Of a stretch of DNA of 64,000 nt, positions 10,454-19,239 are shown piece after piece. Position 1 is the first letter of the stretch; each line of letters opens with the position of its first letter. The stretch is from Willaertia magna (Eukaryota > Heterolobosea > Eutetramitea > Acrasida > Naegleriidae), in contig CADWAF010001920.1 of NCBI GenBank assembly GCA_902984215.1, positions 1-64,000 of the forward strand, in the 5' to 3' direction. The notes below the pieces were generated by a model. The model searched no databases. It was given only the letters and a program-made list of their open reading frames with translations, and was not told the origin of the DNA. The translations under genes and the position numbers were made by a program.

Positions 10454-11749
10454 ATGTTAACTATTGAAAAATTACCTGAAATAGCTAAATGTATTCAATC
10501 AAACGATAAAACACAACTAAAGGGTGTCAAAGCACTTAGAAAATTATTAAGCTTGGAAAAACCACCTATTGATGAAGTTTTGCAAAGTGGTGTACTACCA
10601 TTTTTGGTTAACTTCCTAGAGAAAAAAGATGATACACTTTTACAATACGAAACTCTGTGGTCAATCTCAAATATTGCGTCAGGCACATCAGTTCATACAG
10701 AATCAGTTATTAAAGCAAATGCCGTTCCAATAATAATTAAATTATTAAACTCCCCGTCTGACGACGTAGTTGAACAATCCATTTGGGCATTAGGAAATAT
10801 AGCTGGTGATTCTGCAGAATGTAGAGATTATGTTTTACAAAAAGGAATAATGTCACCATTATTACATGTTATTAACAAACAACCCAAAATCACTACATTA
10901 AGATATGCTGCTTGGACTTTATCAAATTTATTTCGTTTTAAACCAATCCCTGACAGTTGTTTGATTAATGTAGCACTTCCTACTTTAGCTCGATTATTAA
11001 ATAATGATGATGAAGATGTAGTTAGTGACGGTGCTTGGGGCTTTTATTATTATTCAGATGGTCCAAATAGTAGAATTCAAGAAGTAATTGATTGTGGTGT
11101 TTGTAAAAGATTGACGACATTACTGACACATCAAAATAATTCAATAGTTACACCTGTTTTAAGAACTATTGGAAATATTGCAACTGGTGATGATTTACAA
11201 ACTCAAAATATTGTAAATGATACCGTTTTAAATAGTTTATTACAATTATTGACAAACAAAAAGGCGTCTATAAGAAGAGAAGCATGTTGGACAATTTCAA
11301 ATATCGTAGCAAGTGGAAACAGACAACAAATACAACCAGTAATGGATGCAAAGATAATACCTGAGATAGTCACAATAATTTCTAATGAAAGTGAAGATAT
11401 AGATGTCAAAACACAAGCAATGTGGGTAATGAATAATTTATTTGCGAGTGGAATTAAAGACTACATTGATTATGCTATTAGAAATTTAGAATGTATATTA
11501 CCAATTGTTAATTTATTAGATAATTGTACAGATCCTCAACTATTAGGTATTACACTTTACACACTTATATGTTTATTATGTTCAGGAGAGAGGTTTAGAG
11601 ATAATTATTCAGTTAATCCATATACAGAATGTATTGAATGTTGTGATGGATTTGAAAAGGTTAGATTATATTCTAATCATGTTAATAGTAATATCTTACA
11701 ATATGTAAATGAAATACTGCAATTCAAGAATAAAATGGATGTGTATTAG
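10454..11749 (+). CDS. Importin-alpha-like armadillo protein lacking the IBB domain
   Basis: 431 residues that align with the ARM-repeat core and C-terminus of importin-alpha: SIWALGNIAGDS, YAAWTLSNLFRFKP, ACWTISNIVASG and MWVMNNLFASG carry the Trp-x3-Asn pairs that bind nuclear localisation signals. The N-terminal importin-beta-binding (IBB) domain, about 70-100 residues rich in Arg/Lys, is absent: the protein opens directly with IEKLPEIAKCIQSND, which is where ARM 1 begins in canonical members (about 520 residues). No upstream exon with basic clusters is visible. One blade is divergent (GAWGFYYYSDG instead of CWALSYLSDG). Without IBB it could not use importin-beta in the normal way nor be autoinhibited. 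It may be a specialised cargo binder. The ATG has a good position and is preceded by the eroded duplicate at 10152. Confidence 0.85.
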   Translation: MLTIEKLPEIAKCIQSNDKTQLKGVKALRKLLSLEKPPIDEVLQSGVLPFLVNFLEKKDDTLLQYETLWSISNIASGTSVHTESVIKANAVPIIIKLLNSPSDDVVEQSIWALGNIAGDSAECRDYVLQKGIMSPLLHVINKQPKITTLRYAAWTLSNLFRFKPIPDSCLINVALPTLARLLNNDDEDVVSDGAWGFYYYSDGPNSRIQEVIDCGVCKRLTTLLTHQNNSIVTPVLRTIGNIATGDDLQTQNIVNDTVLNSLLQLLTNKKASIRREACWTISNIVASGNRQQIQPVMDAKIIPEIVTIISNESEDIDVKTQAMWVMNNLFASGIKDYIDYAIRNLECILPIVNLLDNCTDPQLLGITLYTLICLLCSGERFRDNYSVNPYTECIECCDGFEKVRLYSNHVNSNILQYVNEILQFKNKMDVY

Positions 11750-11801
11750 ATTGGTAGTGTTTTAATAAACCTGCACAACTTTCAAATAATTTTGATGGAT
11801 A

Positions 11802-13340
11802 ATGAAAAGATACAACAAAAAAATGTTTTTATATCTATTTGATAAATGTTGTGATGTATATTGTCATGTGACATGTAATTTAATTTTTTGTAACTACCAT
11901 TGGTGTTGCTGTTATCATTGTTGCAATGATGATGTTTCGGAATTAGAAAAAACTTTAAACGAAATTGAAATCAAAGATGAAAAAACGAATGAAACTAGAC
12001 CATTAACAATTGATGAAAAAGTATTAAAAAGAAAAGAAATTAGACATAAAAGAAATAAAGAAATAGAAAGATGGATATATCTACTTATAACAATAGGATT
12101 TATCTATATGATCTTACTTCCCTTTCTTTATTCAACTTTTTGGTTAGATATCTTTCAATTCTATCCCGAAAAAAATTTTACGGAAAGGCTTAGTTCTTTA
12201 TCTTTAGGTTTTTATAGGGAGATTCAATGGAGAAGTATTAATTGGTTTTATTATTTCTTTTTAGTTAGTTCAGTAGTTTGTTGGGTTGCTTATGAGTGGG
12301 CTAAGAGGAGTAATCCTGGAATATTAAAGGAAGAGAAAGTTAAAGAGGAACATGTAAAGAAAGAAAGGGAAGAAAGGAAGAAAAAAGATATTATAAAGGA
12401 ATTAACTAAAAATCAAATAGATGTCGAAAGTTTTGTTTTACTTCATTCACCTCGTTCTTCCGATGTTTCTTCTCCAAATAATTCTTCCAGTAACCCTTTC
12501 TCTCCAAGAAATAGAAGTCCAAGTAATGCTAATGGTGGATCTTCATTAAGAAGAAGAAGATTAAGTAGTGCAGCTGAAATTCCTAATAAAACAGTTAGTG
12601 AAATATTTCATGTTGAAGAAAGAAAAGAAGATGAAGAAAAAGAAAAGAAGGAAGAAAACAAAGAAATTAATAAGGAAAATAATATTATTAAAGATAAAAA
12701 AGAAGAAGATAATAGATTAATAGATAAGAAAGAAAGTAAAACAATAGATACCACTTATTTAAGAAGTAAATATTGTTCTAGATGTAAGGCTAGAATATTA
12801 AAATTTGATCATCATTGTTTTTGGACTGGAAACTGTGTTGGAGAGAAGAACCAATGGATTTTTATCTTATTCTTATTTATATTAGCCTTTCATATGTTTA
12901 TTTGCCTTTGTTTTATAATTTATTATTTTGTTTTCTTCTTCCAAGAAGCTTCATTAAGATTAAACATGACTAGTGAATTAGAGAAAAGAAAGAAGATGGC
13001 AGAAATGTATGGAAAGAAAATTACAGAAGTTTGGGGTGAAGAACAAATGAAAATGTTTTTACAAAATTCAACTTTATTTAATAACTTTATTTTCTTTGGA
13101 TTTTGTTTTGTAAATTTATTTAATTTATTTTTAAGTTTAATTATTTTAATATTTTCAATGTTTTTAATTGGAGTACAAGGTTATTTAATTTCAACAAATC
13201 AAACAAGTTTAGAATATTTTGAACCAAAGAAAACTAAATATGTTAAATCTAAAGAGGTTAGTCAATATGGTTTTAAGAAGAATATTTCATTGTTTATTCA
13301 ACAAATTATGTTACCAAAAGATCAACATATGCAATGGTAG
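11802..13340 (+). CDS. DHHC-type protein S-palmitoyltransferase
   Basis: 512 residues with two N-terminal TM helices (about 92-112 and 143-163), a long Lys/Glu/Ser-rich cytoplasmic insert, then the cysteine-rich catalytic domain ([16 protein letters not shown], catalytic tetrad at about 336-339, followed by NCVG) and two more TM helices. After the last helix comes a TSLE sequence matching the TTxE motif. These enzymes transfer palmitate to cysteines of membrane proteins at Golgi, endosomal or plasma membranes. Oddities are a Cys-rich N-terminus ([12 protein letters not shown]) that could itself be acylated or bind metal, DHHCFW in place of the common DHHCPW, and an unusually large insert between TM2 and the catalytic domain. 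The gene ends 9 bp from the convergent acyltransferase gene. Confidence 0.9.
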   Translation: MKRYNKKMFLYLFDKCCDVYCHVTCNLIFCNYHWCCCYHCCNDDVSELEKTLNEIEIKDEKTNETRPLTIDEKVLKRKEIRHKRNKEIERWIYLLITIGFIYMILLPFLYSTFWLDIFQFYPEKNFTERLSSLSLGFYREIQWRSINWFYYFFLVSSVVCWVAYEWAKRSNPGILKEEKVKEEHVKKEREERKKKDIIKELTKNQIDVESFVLLHSPRSSDVSSPNNSSSNPFSPRNRSPSNANGGSSLRRRRLSSAAEIPNKTVSEIFHVEERKEDEEKEKKEENKEINKENNIIKDKKEEDNRLIDKKESKTIDTTYLRSKYCSRCKARILKFDHHCFWTGNCVGEKNQWIFILFLFILAFHMFICLCFIIYYFVFFFQEASLRLNMTSELEKRKKMAEMYGKKITEVWGEEQMKMFLQNSTLFNNFIFFGFCFVNLFNLFLSLIILIFSMFLIGVQGYLISTNQTSLEYFEPKKTKYVKSKEVSQYGFKKNISLFIQQIMLPKDQHMQW

Positions 13341-13349
13341 TTTTATATT

Positions 13350-14891
13350 TTACAAAAATGATTGAAATATTTCATGATGTTTTTCACTCATTGATGTTAT
13401 TAATTCCATTTTATCCAAATTAGGATCTAAAGGTAACGAAATTTGAATTTTTGGAATACTTTCATTACAATAAATAAACTTTTTTAACTTGCCTTCTTCA
13501 TTATTGTTATTAAATTGTAAAGTTTTATAAATAGAAGAATAACTATACAAACTTGAAAGTTGTATTAATTTCCCTAAATGTGAAGCGCAATACATCATAT
13601 CATTTAAATAATTATCTCCATTGAAATAACTAAAAGCTGTATAATTTAAGAAATTTTCATGTGAAGAATCTTTGTTATTTAAATTTTGTTTAATAAATAA
13701 TGCAATTTCTGAAATATCTTTCTTTAAAAGGAAATCCCTTTGTAGTGGAATAGTTAATGGATAAGCACTATCGTTTCCAAAATAGAATTCTTTAGATTTT
13801 TCTCTATTATTTAAAATTGTAATTAAATCTAATTCATTTAAAGAATTTAAATAAATTGCTTTTGATTTCATTAAAATTGCCATTAAAATTGTATTTCTTG
13901 AAATATTTTGTGAATTTTGTTTATATTTATCTATCAAATTCAAGTCAACTTGATAATATTTTCTAATTGGTTTATCTTTAGCTAGAGAAATTCCCGCAAA
14001 TAATCCAAATTTCCAATATTCTTCTTGTTGTTTTACAAAACACTCCTTTATTAATTTATTATTATTAAGTTCATTAAATTTCTCTGTATATTTTAATAAA
14101 CAATTTTCTTCCCTTTTAAATAAAATAATTTCATCTTTAAAAGATTCATTACTATAATAATAAGCCCAATGATCCATAAATGTAAAAAGAGAAGCAGCAT
14201 CACCTAAAGAATGACACATTGATATTGAGATTGCTGTATTTCCATTTGTTAAATAATTTATTTTAATTTTAAATAAAGAATTATTTTTTAAAATATTTAA
14301 ATCTAATGGAATTTTTACTGGAATGGAACAATTTAATTTTTTAATTATATTGTTGTCAACCATGGTTGTATTATTGTAAATATTAAATTCATTTAAATCA
14401 TTTATGGAAACATCCTTTTCTATAATTAGATCTATAGAAGGATTTTTAAAATCAAAATAAAGAACTGTTCTATTTTGGACTTTCATTAATTTAGTAATTT
14501 CTTTAAATTGTTTATTATTTTGTATAAAAGAATCTGAAATTGAAATTTCATTTATTGTAGAACCTAAAAATGGAAATTTAACTCCAATAACTTTAATTAA
14601 AGCATCAATTAATTTATTTTCATTTAATTTCCCATTAAAAATAAAACAATAATTTATTGGAGAAAGATAACAAAGAGTATCCATTGATGTCAATAATGAA
14701 AAGTGATTATTTTTGATGGAAGAAGAATTATCTGTTGGAATTGAAATTTTTTGAAAAGAAATATTTTCTTGTTGATTATTAATGTTGTTATTTAATGTAG
14801 GATAAGATTGTTTATTAGTTACAGGTGCCATTAAAAGTTTAAAGAAAGAAGAGCTAATAGTCTTCTTTATGGAAGGAATGATGTTGTTCAT
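13350..14891 (-). CDS. BAHD/transferase-family (HXXXD) acyltransferase
   Basis: 513 residues with the two-lobed CoA-acyltransferase fold signature. The catalytic HXXXD motif is HSLGD at residues 227-231, followed by the typical helix (AASLFTFMDHWA). The N-terminal lobe has the usual L-x-L-S-P-x-N sequence (LCYLSPINY) and FPFLGSTI. The plant-type DFGWG motif is missing; the C-terminal lobe has NREKSKEFYFGNDSAYP at the place of the N-R...GN motif. Such enzymes acylate alcohols or amines using acyl-CoA; the substrate is unknown. The first ~50 residues are Asn/Gln-rich and low complexity. No signal peptide or strong TM segment is visible. The start is backed by the AAAAAAAATG leader. Confidence 0.75.
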   Translation of the reverse strand: MNNIIPSIKKTISSSFFKLLMAPVTNKQSYPTLNNNINNQQENISFQKISIPTDNSSSIKNNHFSLLTSMDTLCYLSPINYCFIFNGKLNENKLIDALIKVIGVKFPFLGSTINEISISDSFIQNNKQFKEITKLMKVQNRTVLYFDFKNPSIDLIIEKDVSINDLNEFNIYNNTTMVDNNIIKKLNCSIPVKIPLDLNILKNNSLFKIKINYLTNGNTAISISMCHSLGDAASLFTFMDHWAYYYSNESFKDEIILFKREENCLLKYTEKFNELNNNKLIKECFVKQQEEYWKFGLFAGISLAKDKPIRKYYQVDLNLIDKYKQNSQNISRNTILMAILMKSKAIYLNSLNELDLITILNNREKSKEFYFGNDSAYPLTIPLQRDFLLKKDISEIALFIKQNLNNKDSSHENFLNYTAFSYFNGDNYLNDMMYCASHLGKLIQLSSLYSYSSIYKTLQFNNNNEEGKLKKFIYCNESIPKIQISLPLDPNLDKMELITSMSEKHHEIFQSFL

Positions 14892-15136
14892 TTTTTTTTC
14901 ACAATTTCATCTATTTTCTTATTGCATTAAAAGTTTGATACGTTTCAAACAGATGATGTTATTGTTGTTTTGAAAGAATTATCGTTCTTTTTACTTATTT
15001 TTGTAATGCCATTAATTCGTCCCTGCAAATATAGGAAAAAGTTAAATAAAGAGAATAATTATTTTTGTAACTGTTAAAATAACAATTTTAGTCAACTGTG
15101 AGAAAAAAAAAATTGAAACACAAAAACGTTATTAAA

Positions 15137-16486
15137 ATGGAAGAAGAATTAATTAATTTAACAATAATCGAAGACAACGAAGAAGAAGAAGGCTTTCACG
15201 ATTTAGAAGGTCCTTCAGAAAAGGAACTATTCAAACAACAAAAACGACAAAAAGAAAAAGACGATAAAAAAGGAAATAAACAACACAATTTATCTCCCAC
15301 TCACTTTTTTGCTATTCGTATTACTTCACCTATAATTTTAAAACATATTGAAGAATGGCAAGAAAAAGTTTTACAACATCATGAACAATTACAAAAAGAA
15401 TTAAAAGAAAAATTATTTAAAGAACAATCTACTGTTGAAAAACATTATGGTTTAAATTCAATTCATTCACCATTTAAAGATATTACTATTAAAGTAAATG
15501 CTCCAAAAAGAAAATATCAAAAAATTAAATCTAAAAACAATTCAAAAAAAGAAAATAAAAATTTTAAGGAAAACAAAAAAGATTTTAATAATGAAATTGA
15601 CAATAAAAAGAAAGAAAAATTTAAACAAACAATAAGAAAAGAAAAAAATAAAAACAAAATAGATAAGAATAATAAAATATTTAATTTAAAAAAGTATATG
15701 ATTAAATCATGTAAAATGCATTTAACAATGTTTGTATTACATTGTAAAACTAAAGAAGAAATTGAACAATTAAAAAATATTTTAAAATCTTTACAAACAG
15801 AATTACAACAACTAATTCAACAAACTTTACAAAATCAACACTTTTTCTTTCACTTAAAGGGAATTTCTACTTTTGGTAATGGTAAAATAATTTATACACA
15901 ACCAATTTTCAAAGAATTTAAAGATTTAAATTTATTTTTTAAAATATCAAACTTTTTATACAGTAAATTAAAAGAACAAGATATTGAAGTAGATAAAAAA
16001 GGAATAAATAAAGATTTACATTGTACATTATTTAAAACTAGTAGAGTAAGAGGAAGAGATGCAATGAAAAGTTTACCTGAATATGTTTATGAATTTGAAA
16101 AGAATTGTTGGTTTGGAAAGAATGAAGAACAAGAAGGAAATAACAATAATATATCAATAAACAAAGATGATGTATTAATTAGTTCAAAAGAAGAAGAAGA
16201 AATTAATATTGTTGATTTACCATTTGAAAGTAAAAATAGCAAAGATAGTCAATTGGTTTCAATGGAAGAAATAAGTAAAGAAGATAATGAAGAAAAGAAG
16301 AAGGTTAGTAAGGAAAGGGTTAGTAAGAAGAGAATGCAAGAATTAGAAAAGCTAATTGATAAAGAAATGAGTCATAAAGATAGTGCAGCTGAAATTGTTA
16401 GTGAAATTTTACTTTGTAGAATGAATGGCGTTGAAAAGGACGGTTTTTACTTTATTGAAGAACGAATTAAAATTAAAAATAATTAA
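15137..16486 (+). CDS. AKAP7/2'-5' RNA ligase-like 2H phosphoesterase
   Basis: 449 residues, mostly hydrophilic, with a two-lobed 2H domain. It begins at HNLSPTHFFAIRITSP, has the first HxT motif in CKMHLTMFVLH (His about 195) and the second in DLHCTLFKTS (His about 295), preceded by FHLKGISTFGNGKIIY, which matches the AKAP7_NLS family (kinase-anchor protein 7 and ASCC1 relatives). 2H enzymes act on 2',3'-cyclic phosphates or 2'-5' oligoadenylate; the exact substrate is not deducible. A Lys/Asn-rich insert (about 125-190) and an acidic C-terminus flank the domain. I chose the Met at 15137 (MEEELINLTI); an open frame continues 13 codons upstream but only to a GTG. Confidence 0.75.
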   Translation: MEEELINLTIIEDNEEEEGFHDLEGPSEKELFKQQKRQKEKDDKKGNKQHNLSPTHFFAIRITSPIILKHIEEWQEKVLQHHEQLQKELKEKLFKEQSTVEKHYGLNSIHSPFKDITIKVNAPKRKYQKIKSKNNSKKENKNFKENKKDFNNEIDNKKKEKFKQTIRKEKNKNKIDKNNKIFNLKKYMIKSCKMHLTMFVLHCKTKEEIEQLKNILKSLQTELQQLIQQTLQNQHFFFHLKGISTFGNGKIIYTQPIFKEFKDLNLFFKISNFLYSKLKEQDIEVDKKGINKDLHCTLFKTSRVRGRDAMKSLPEYVYEFEKNCWFGKNEEQEGNNNNISINKDDVLISSKEEEEINIVDLPFESKNSKDSQLVSMEEISKEDNEEKKKVSKERVSKKRMQELEKLIDKEMSHKDSAAEIVSEILLCRMNGVEKDGFYFIEERIKIKNN

Positions 16487-17384
16487 AGATAATCAGGTGT
16501 TGTTAGCTTTAATTATTTCATTGGGCATTTAAGCAAAGTTGAATGCAATACAGGTGGAAAAAAAAGTTTAAATGACTCTTCCTCTCTTCTCATTAACAGA
16601 AAGGCAAACGAATTAAGGAAAAGGATATTTTCCTTAAAGGAGATAAGAATAACTATATATTGAAATTGATATTTCTGATTTAATGGTGTGCAGTAGTGGT
16701 TTAACAAGTGCCTTATATCAATATTTACTTGTGGAAAAAGAGATTAAAGCTGTGTTCAAAGTATTACTGGGTGGAAGAAACGTGAGAATTTTATGTCAGA
16801 TAAAGAAATATTTGAGGATTTGGTCAAGCAATTAGATTATTTCCATGTAAAACATAATAACGTGATAACATAACAGAAAGCGATCAACCCATCCTCTCAA
16901 TTTTAAACTTCCTTTTTATCACAAATTTCAAACTTCATGAGAAAGCAATGCACAAAGCAATCAACGCTACAATCTAAAAAACGTAGAAAGCGACTGGTTG
17001 AGCAAAATAAAAAAAACCAACCAATCCTTTAAAATTAATAGATGTGGTTCATACCTTTTCCTATACTTTCACCCAATACAGTTGTAATAGATAGTAACAC
17101 TATTCATCAGTTAATAGATTTCACCAACTACATTTTATTTCACAGAACAAACACACCAATAAGTTTCTTTTTTCCAATTTACTTAATGACCAATGTACCA
17201 TTATTAGTTCAAGTGCATGGAGATCACCTTTGTTTTATGATCTTACTTTTATTAACATTTGCAATTCAACCCTATCCATAATCACGTGATAAATTCACGT
17301 GATAGTACTAACAAACAATAAATGTCTTGATAGTCTTCTTCTAATGGGTTATTATTTTAATAATAAAGGTTTTTTATAAAATTG
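16487..17384. other. Intergenic region, ~900 bp, no supported gene
   Basis: No conserved gene found on either strand. An 80-codon frame at 17042-17281 begins with ATG, but its product has no recognisable domain. Two TCACGTGA boxes lie at 17282 and 17295. GC is slightly higher than in other spacers, so an unrecognised RNA gene is possible. Confidence 0.4.
17282..17302. promoter_or_regulatory. Paired TCACGTGA E-box palindromes
   Basis: Two perfect copies of the octamer TCACGTGA at 17282-17289 and 17295-17302, 13 bp start to start. CACGTG is the core bound by bHLH-zip factors in other eukaryotes. Here the pair lies downstream of the CENP-S-like gene and in the spacer before it. A regulatory role is inference. 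Confidence 0.35.
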
Positions 17385-18074
17385 TTATTTTCTCTTTAAA
17401 TTTAGTTTTTTAGTGGCTGTAGTTGTTGTTTTCTTACTTGTTGGTTTTACAATAATTTCATCTTGTTCTTCATCTAATTGTTCTTCTTCATCGTCATCAA
17501 TTATTCTAAATTTACTTTTCTTTTTAGAAGAAATATTGTTATTAGAAGAAGAAGAACCAACAGAAGATGACAAATCTTTCTTATTAAATGTCTTTTCATT
17601 AAAATCTAATTTTCTTACAACATTGTCATCATCATCATCTTCAAAAGAAACAACATCATCATCTACAATAAAATCATTCATTTCATCTACTTCTTGAATT
17701 TCATCTTGTTCTTCCATCCAAATCTCTTCATTTTCTTCTTTATTGTCATCATTAGTTTCCAAAATCTTTCCCTTTTCCAATAATTGTTTTAATTTCTCTT
17801 GTACTGCTTTAGATCTATGTGCACACAATATTATATCTTTTGGTTGAATTATTTGTTTCTTTTTATTATAATCTTGTTCGGAACGATGAGCTGCAAATTG
17901 AATTAAATCTTTATTATGAATAGTTGTTAAATATTGAAACATAAATTGACAAATAAATTGAATTGTTTTTTTATCAAATAGAACTTGATTTTCTTTTGAT
18001 TTTTCTTCAATTTTCTTAATCATGTAATGATAGAGAGATAATTTTAATTTCTCTTGTTGTTGTTCATTAATCAT
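17385..18074 (-). CDS. CENPS: CENP-S/MHF1-like histone-fold protein
   Basis: 229 residues. The first ~110 form the CENP-S histone fold: LKLSLYHYMIKKIEEK, FICQFMFQYLTTI, DLIQFAAHRSEQD and IQPKDIILCAHRSKAVQEKLKQLL, matching the MHF1 helices and the conserved R/HRS tail. CENP-S pairs with CENP-X at kinetochores and with FANCM at stalled replication forks. Residues 115-229 are an acidic then Lys/Thr-rich tail, longer than in animal MHF1 (about 140 residues). I place the start at MINEQQQEKL, which has the A-run leader; the open frame continues upstream only because it enters the inserted SINE-like element. That insertion lies 4 bp beyond the start codon on the upstream side, so the gene's leader has been rewritten by it. 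Confidence 0.8.
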   Translation of the reverse strand: MINEQQQEKLKLSLYHYMIKKIEEKSKENQVLFDKKTIQFICQFMFQYLTTIHNKDLIQFAAHRSEQDYNKKKQIIQPKDIILCAHRSKAVQEKLKQLLEKGKILETNDDNKEENEEIWMEEQDEIQEVDEMNDFIVDDDVVSFEDDDDDNVVRKLDFNEKTFNKKDLSSSVGSSSSNNNISSKKKSKFRIIDDDEEEQLDEEQDEIIVKPTSKKTTTTATKKLNLKRK

Positions 18075-18077
18075 TTT

Positions 18078-18414
18078 TTTTTTAAAATTAAAAGTCACGC
18101 CTCGTAGCGCAGTGGGCTCTAAGCCGTACACCTTGCTCATCGTGACCTCTGAGCAACGGTGGTTCGATTCTCGTCTGGGGTCGAATTTCACACACCTTCA
18201 CAACACACAGTTACCCTACACCACATGCATAGCCCAATCTGATGAGGTTATGCTACACGTAAGTCGCAGATGTATTCACCAGGTGTCTTAATATCTTCGT
18301 ATGGAAGAAAAAGAAGTTACGGCACGCCTTGTAGGCACAGACCTATAAGATTAGCTTGTAATAATTAGCAGTTGCTTCGCAACCGTTAGTCAATAAAGAT
18401 TTTTTAAAATTAAA
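18078..18414 (+). mobile_element. tRNA-derived SINE-like retroposon
   Basis: Positions 18093-18399 form a block with far higher GC than its surroundings, bounded by a perfect 15-bp direct repeat TTTTTTAAAATTAAA (18078-18092 and 18400-18414), the size expected for a target-site duplication. The 5' part has a perfect Pol III A box, TAGCGCAGTGGG (18105-18116), and a near-perfect B box, GGTTCGATTCT (18161-18171), at tRNA-like spacing, but does not fold into a good cloverleaf, as in SINE heads. An unrelated ~210-bp body follows, including the hairpin GTTGCTTCGCAAC near 18371, and the six T of the repeat would terminate Pol III. A degenerate tRNA gene plus chance repeat is the alternative. It inserted at the start codon side of the CENP-S-like gene. 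Confidence 0.72.
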
Positions 18415-18452
18415 TAGTTTACAAATAGTTTACAAACAAATAATAAATTTTA

Positions 18453-19133
18453 TTAATTCTTTAACAATTCAAATTTCTTTACAAAATTTTTAAAATCATT
18501 AATTTCCAATTTAATTTTACCACTCTCTAAATTATTATTTACATTTTCTTTACCAATTAAAGTTAACATATCTTGTACTTGATCATCAAGTATATTTTCA
18601 CCTAAAATATGTCTAAAATAATGACATAATTCAGCTTTACCAATTGTACCTGAACTATTTACATCTAACATTTGAAATATTTCATTTAAATAAATTTCAT
18701 TTAAATTTTCATTTGATTTAATAAAATATTTATTTAAAAATTTTAAAAAGGATTTAAAATCCATTGGAATACTTTCAATATTCTTTTTTTGTTGTTGTTG
18801 TTGATTTTTATTATTTTCTTTAATTACAACAGTGGTAGTAGATGATTGTGGTTGGGTAGAAGTAGAGGAAAGTAAAATTAATAAATGTGGTGAATAAATT
18901 TGGATAAAATCGTAAATTTCTTGAATAGTAATTTCTAAACCTAAATTTATTCTAAGTAATGTACTACAATCTTTTAATGAAATTGTCAATTCTTCATTAA
19001 TTTGATTATTATTTACTTCCGAAGAAGTATTTTGTTGTTGTTGATTAGAATACATTTGAAATAATTGAAAGAGTTCTTGAATTTGTTCAGAACTAAATTG
19101 GAGAGGAGATTTATAATCTAATGATGCTTTCAT
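18453..19133 (-). CDS. EF-hand protein
   Basis: About 226 residues. One canonical calcium-binding loop is clear, DVNSSGTIGKAE, with D, N, S and E at coordinating positions, inside a helix-loop-helix (NEIFQMLDVNSSGTIGKAEL). A degenerate second hand follows (GKENVNNNLESGKIKLEIND). The N-terminal half has helices like those of calmodulin-family proteins (SSEQIQELFQLFQMY; FKSFLKFLNKYF) but broken loops and Gln/Thr low-complexity inserts. It is likely a calcium sensor of unknown target. I start at MKASLDYKS because its ATG follows a run of A; an in-frame Met 23 codons earlier is less likely. Confidence 0.75.
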   Translation of the reverse strand: MKASLDYKSPLQFSSEQIQELFQLFQMYSNQQQQNTSSEVNNNQINEELTISLKDCSTLLRINLGLEITIQEIYDFIQIYSPHLLILLSSTSTQPQSSTTTVVIKENNKNQQQQQKKNIESIPMDFKSFLKFLNKYFIKSNENLNEIYLNEIFQMLDVNSSGTIGKAELCHYFRHILGENILDDQVQDMLTLIGKENVNNNLESGKIKLEINDFKNFVKKFELLKN

Positions 19134-19239
19134 TTTTTTTTTAAAATTGTTATTTGAGTAGTAATATGTAAATTTAATTGTCAAACAACCATTATTATCC
19201 ACTAGATAATTTTGTAAAATATAACTTTAAGGTTACAAT

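Noticed and set aside
15098..15136. GTG-initiated N-terminal extension of the 2H phosphoesterase
   Set aside because: Nuclear genes here use ATG after A-runs. The ATG at 15137 is a better start.
17042..17281. 80-codon ORF with ATG in the 16.5-17.4 kb spacer
   Set aside because: No recognisable domain, no neighbouring splice sites, and composition like noncoding DNA. Kept only as part of the intergenic description.
17413..17697. Ser/Leu-rich ORF opposite the CENP-S-like tail
   Set aside because: It is the antisense of acidic Asp/Glu/Ser codon runs. No leader or domain.
18094..18185. A normal tRNA gene within the SINE-like element
   Set aside because: A and B boxes are present, but acceptor stem, D stem and T stem do not pair properly and no clean 5-bp/7-nt anticodon arm is found. 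Better explained as a degenerate SINE head.
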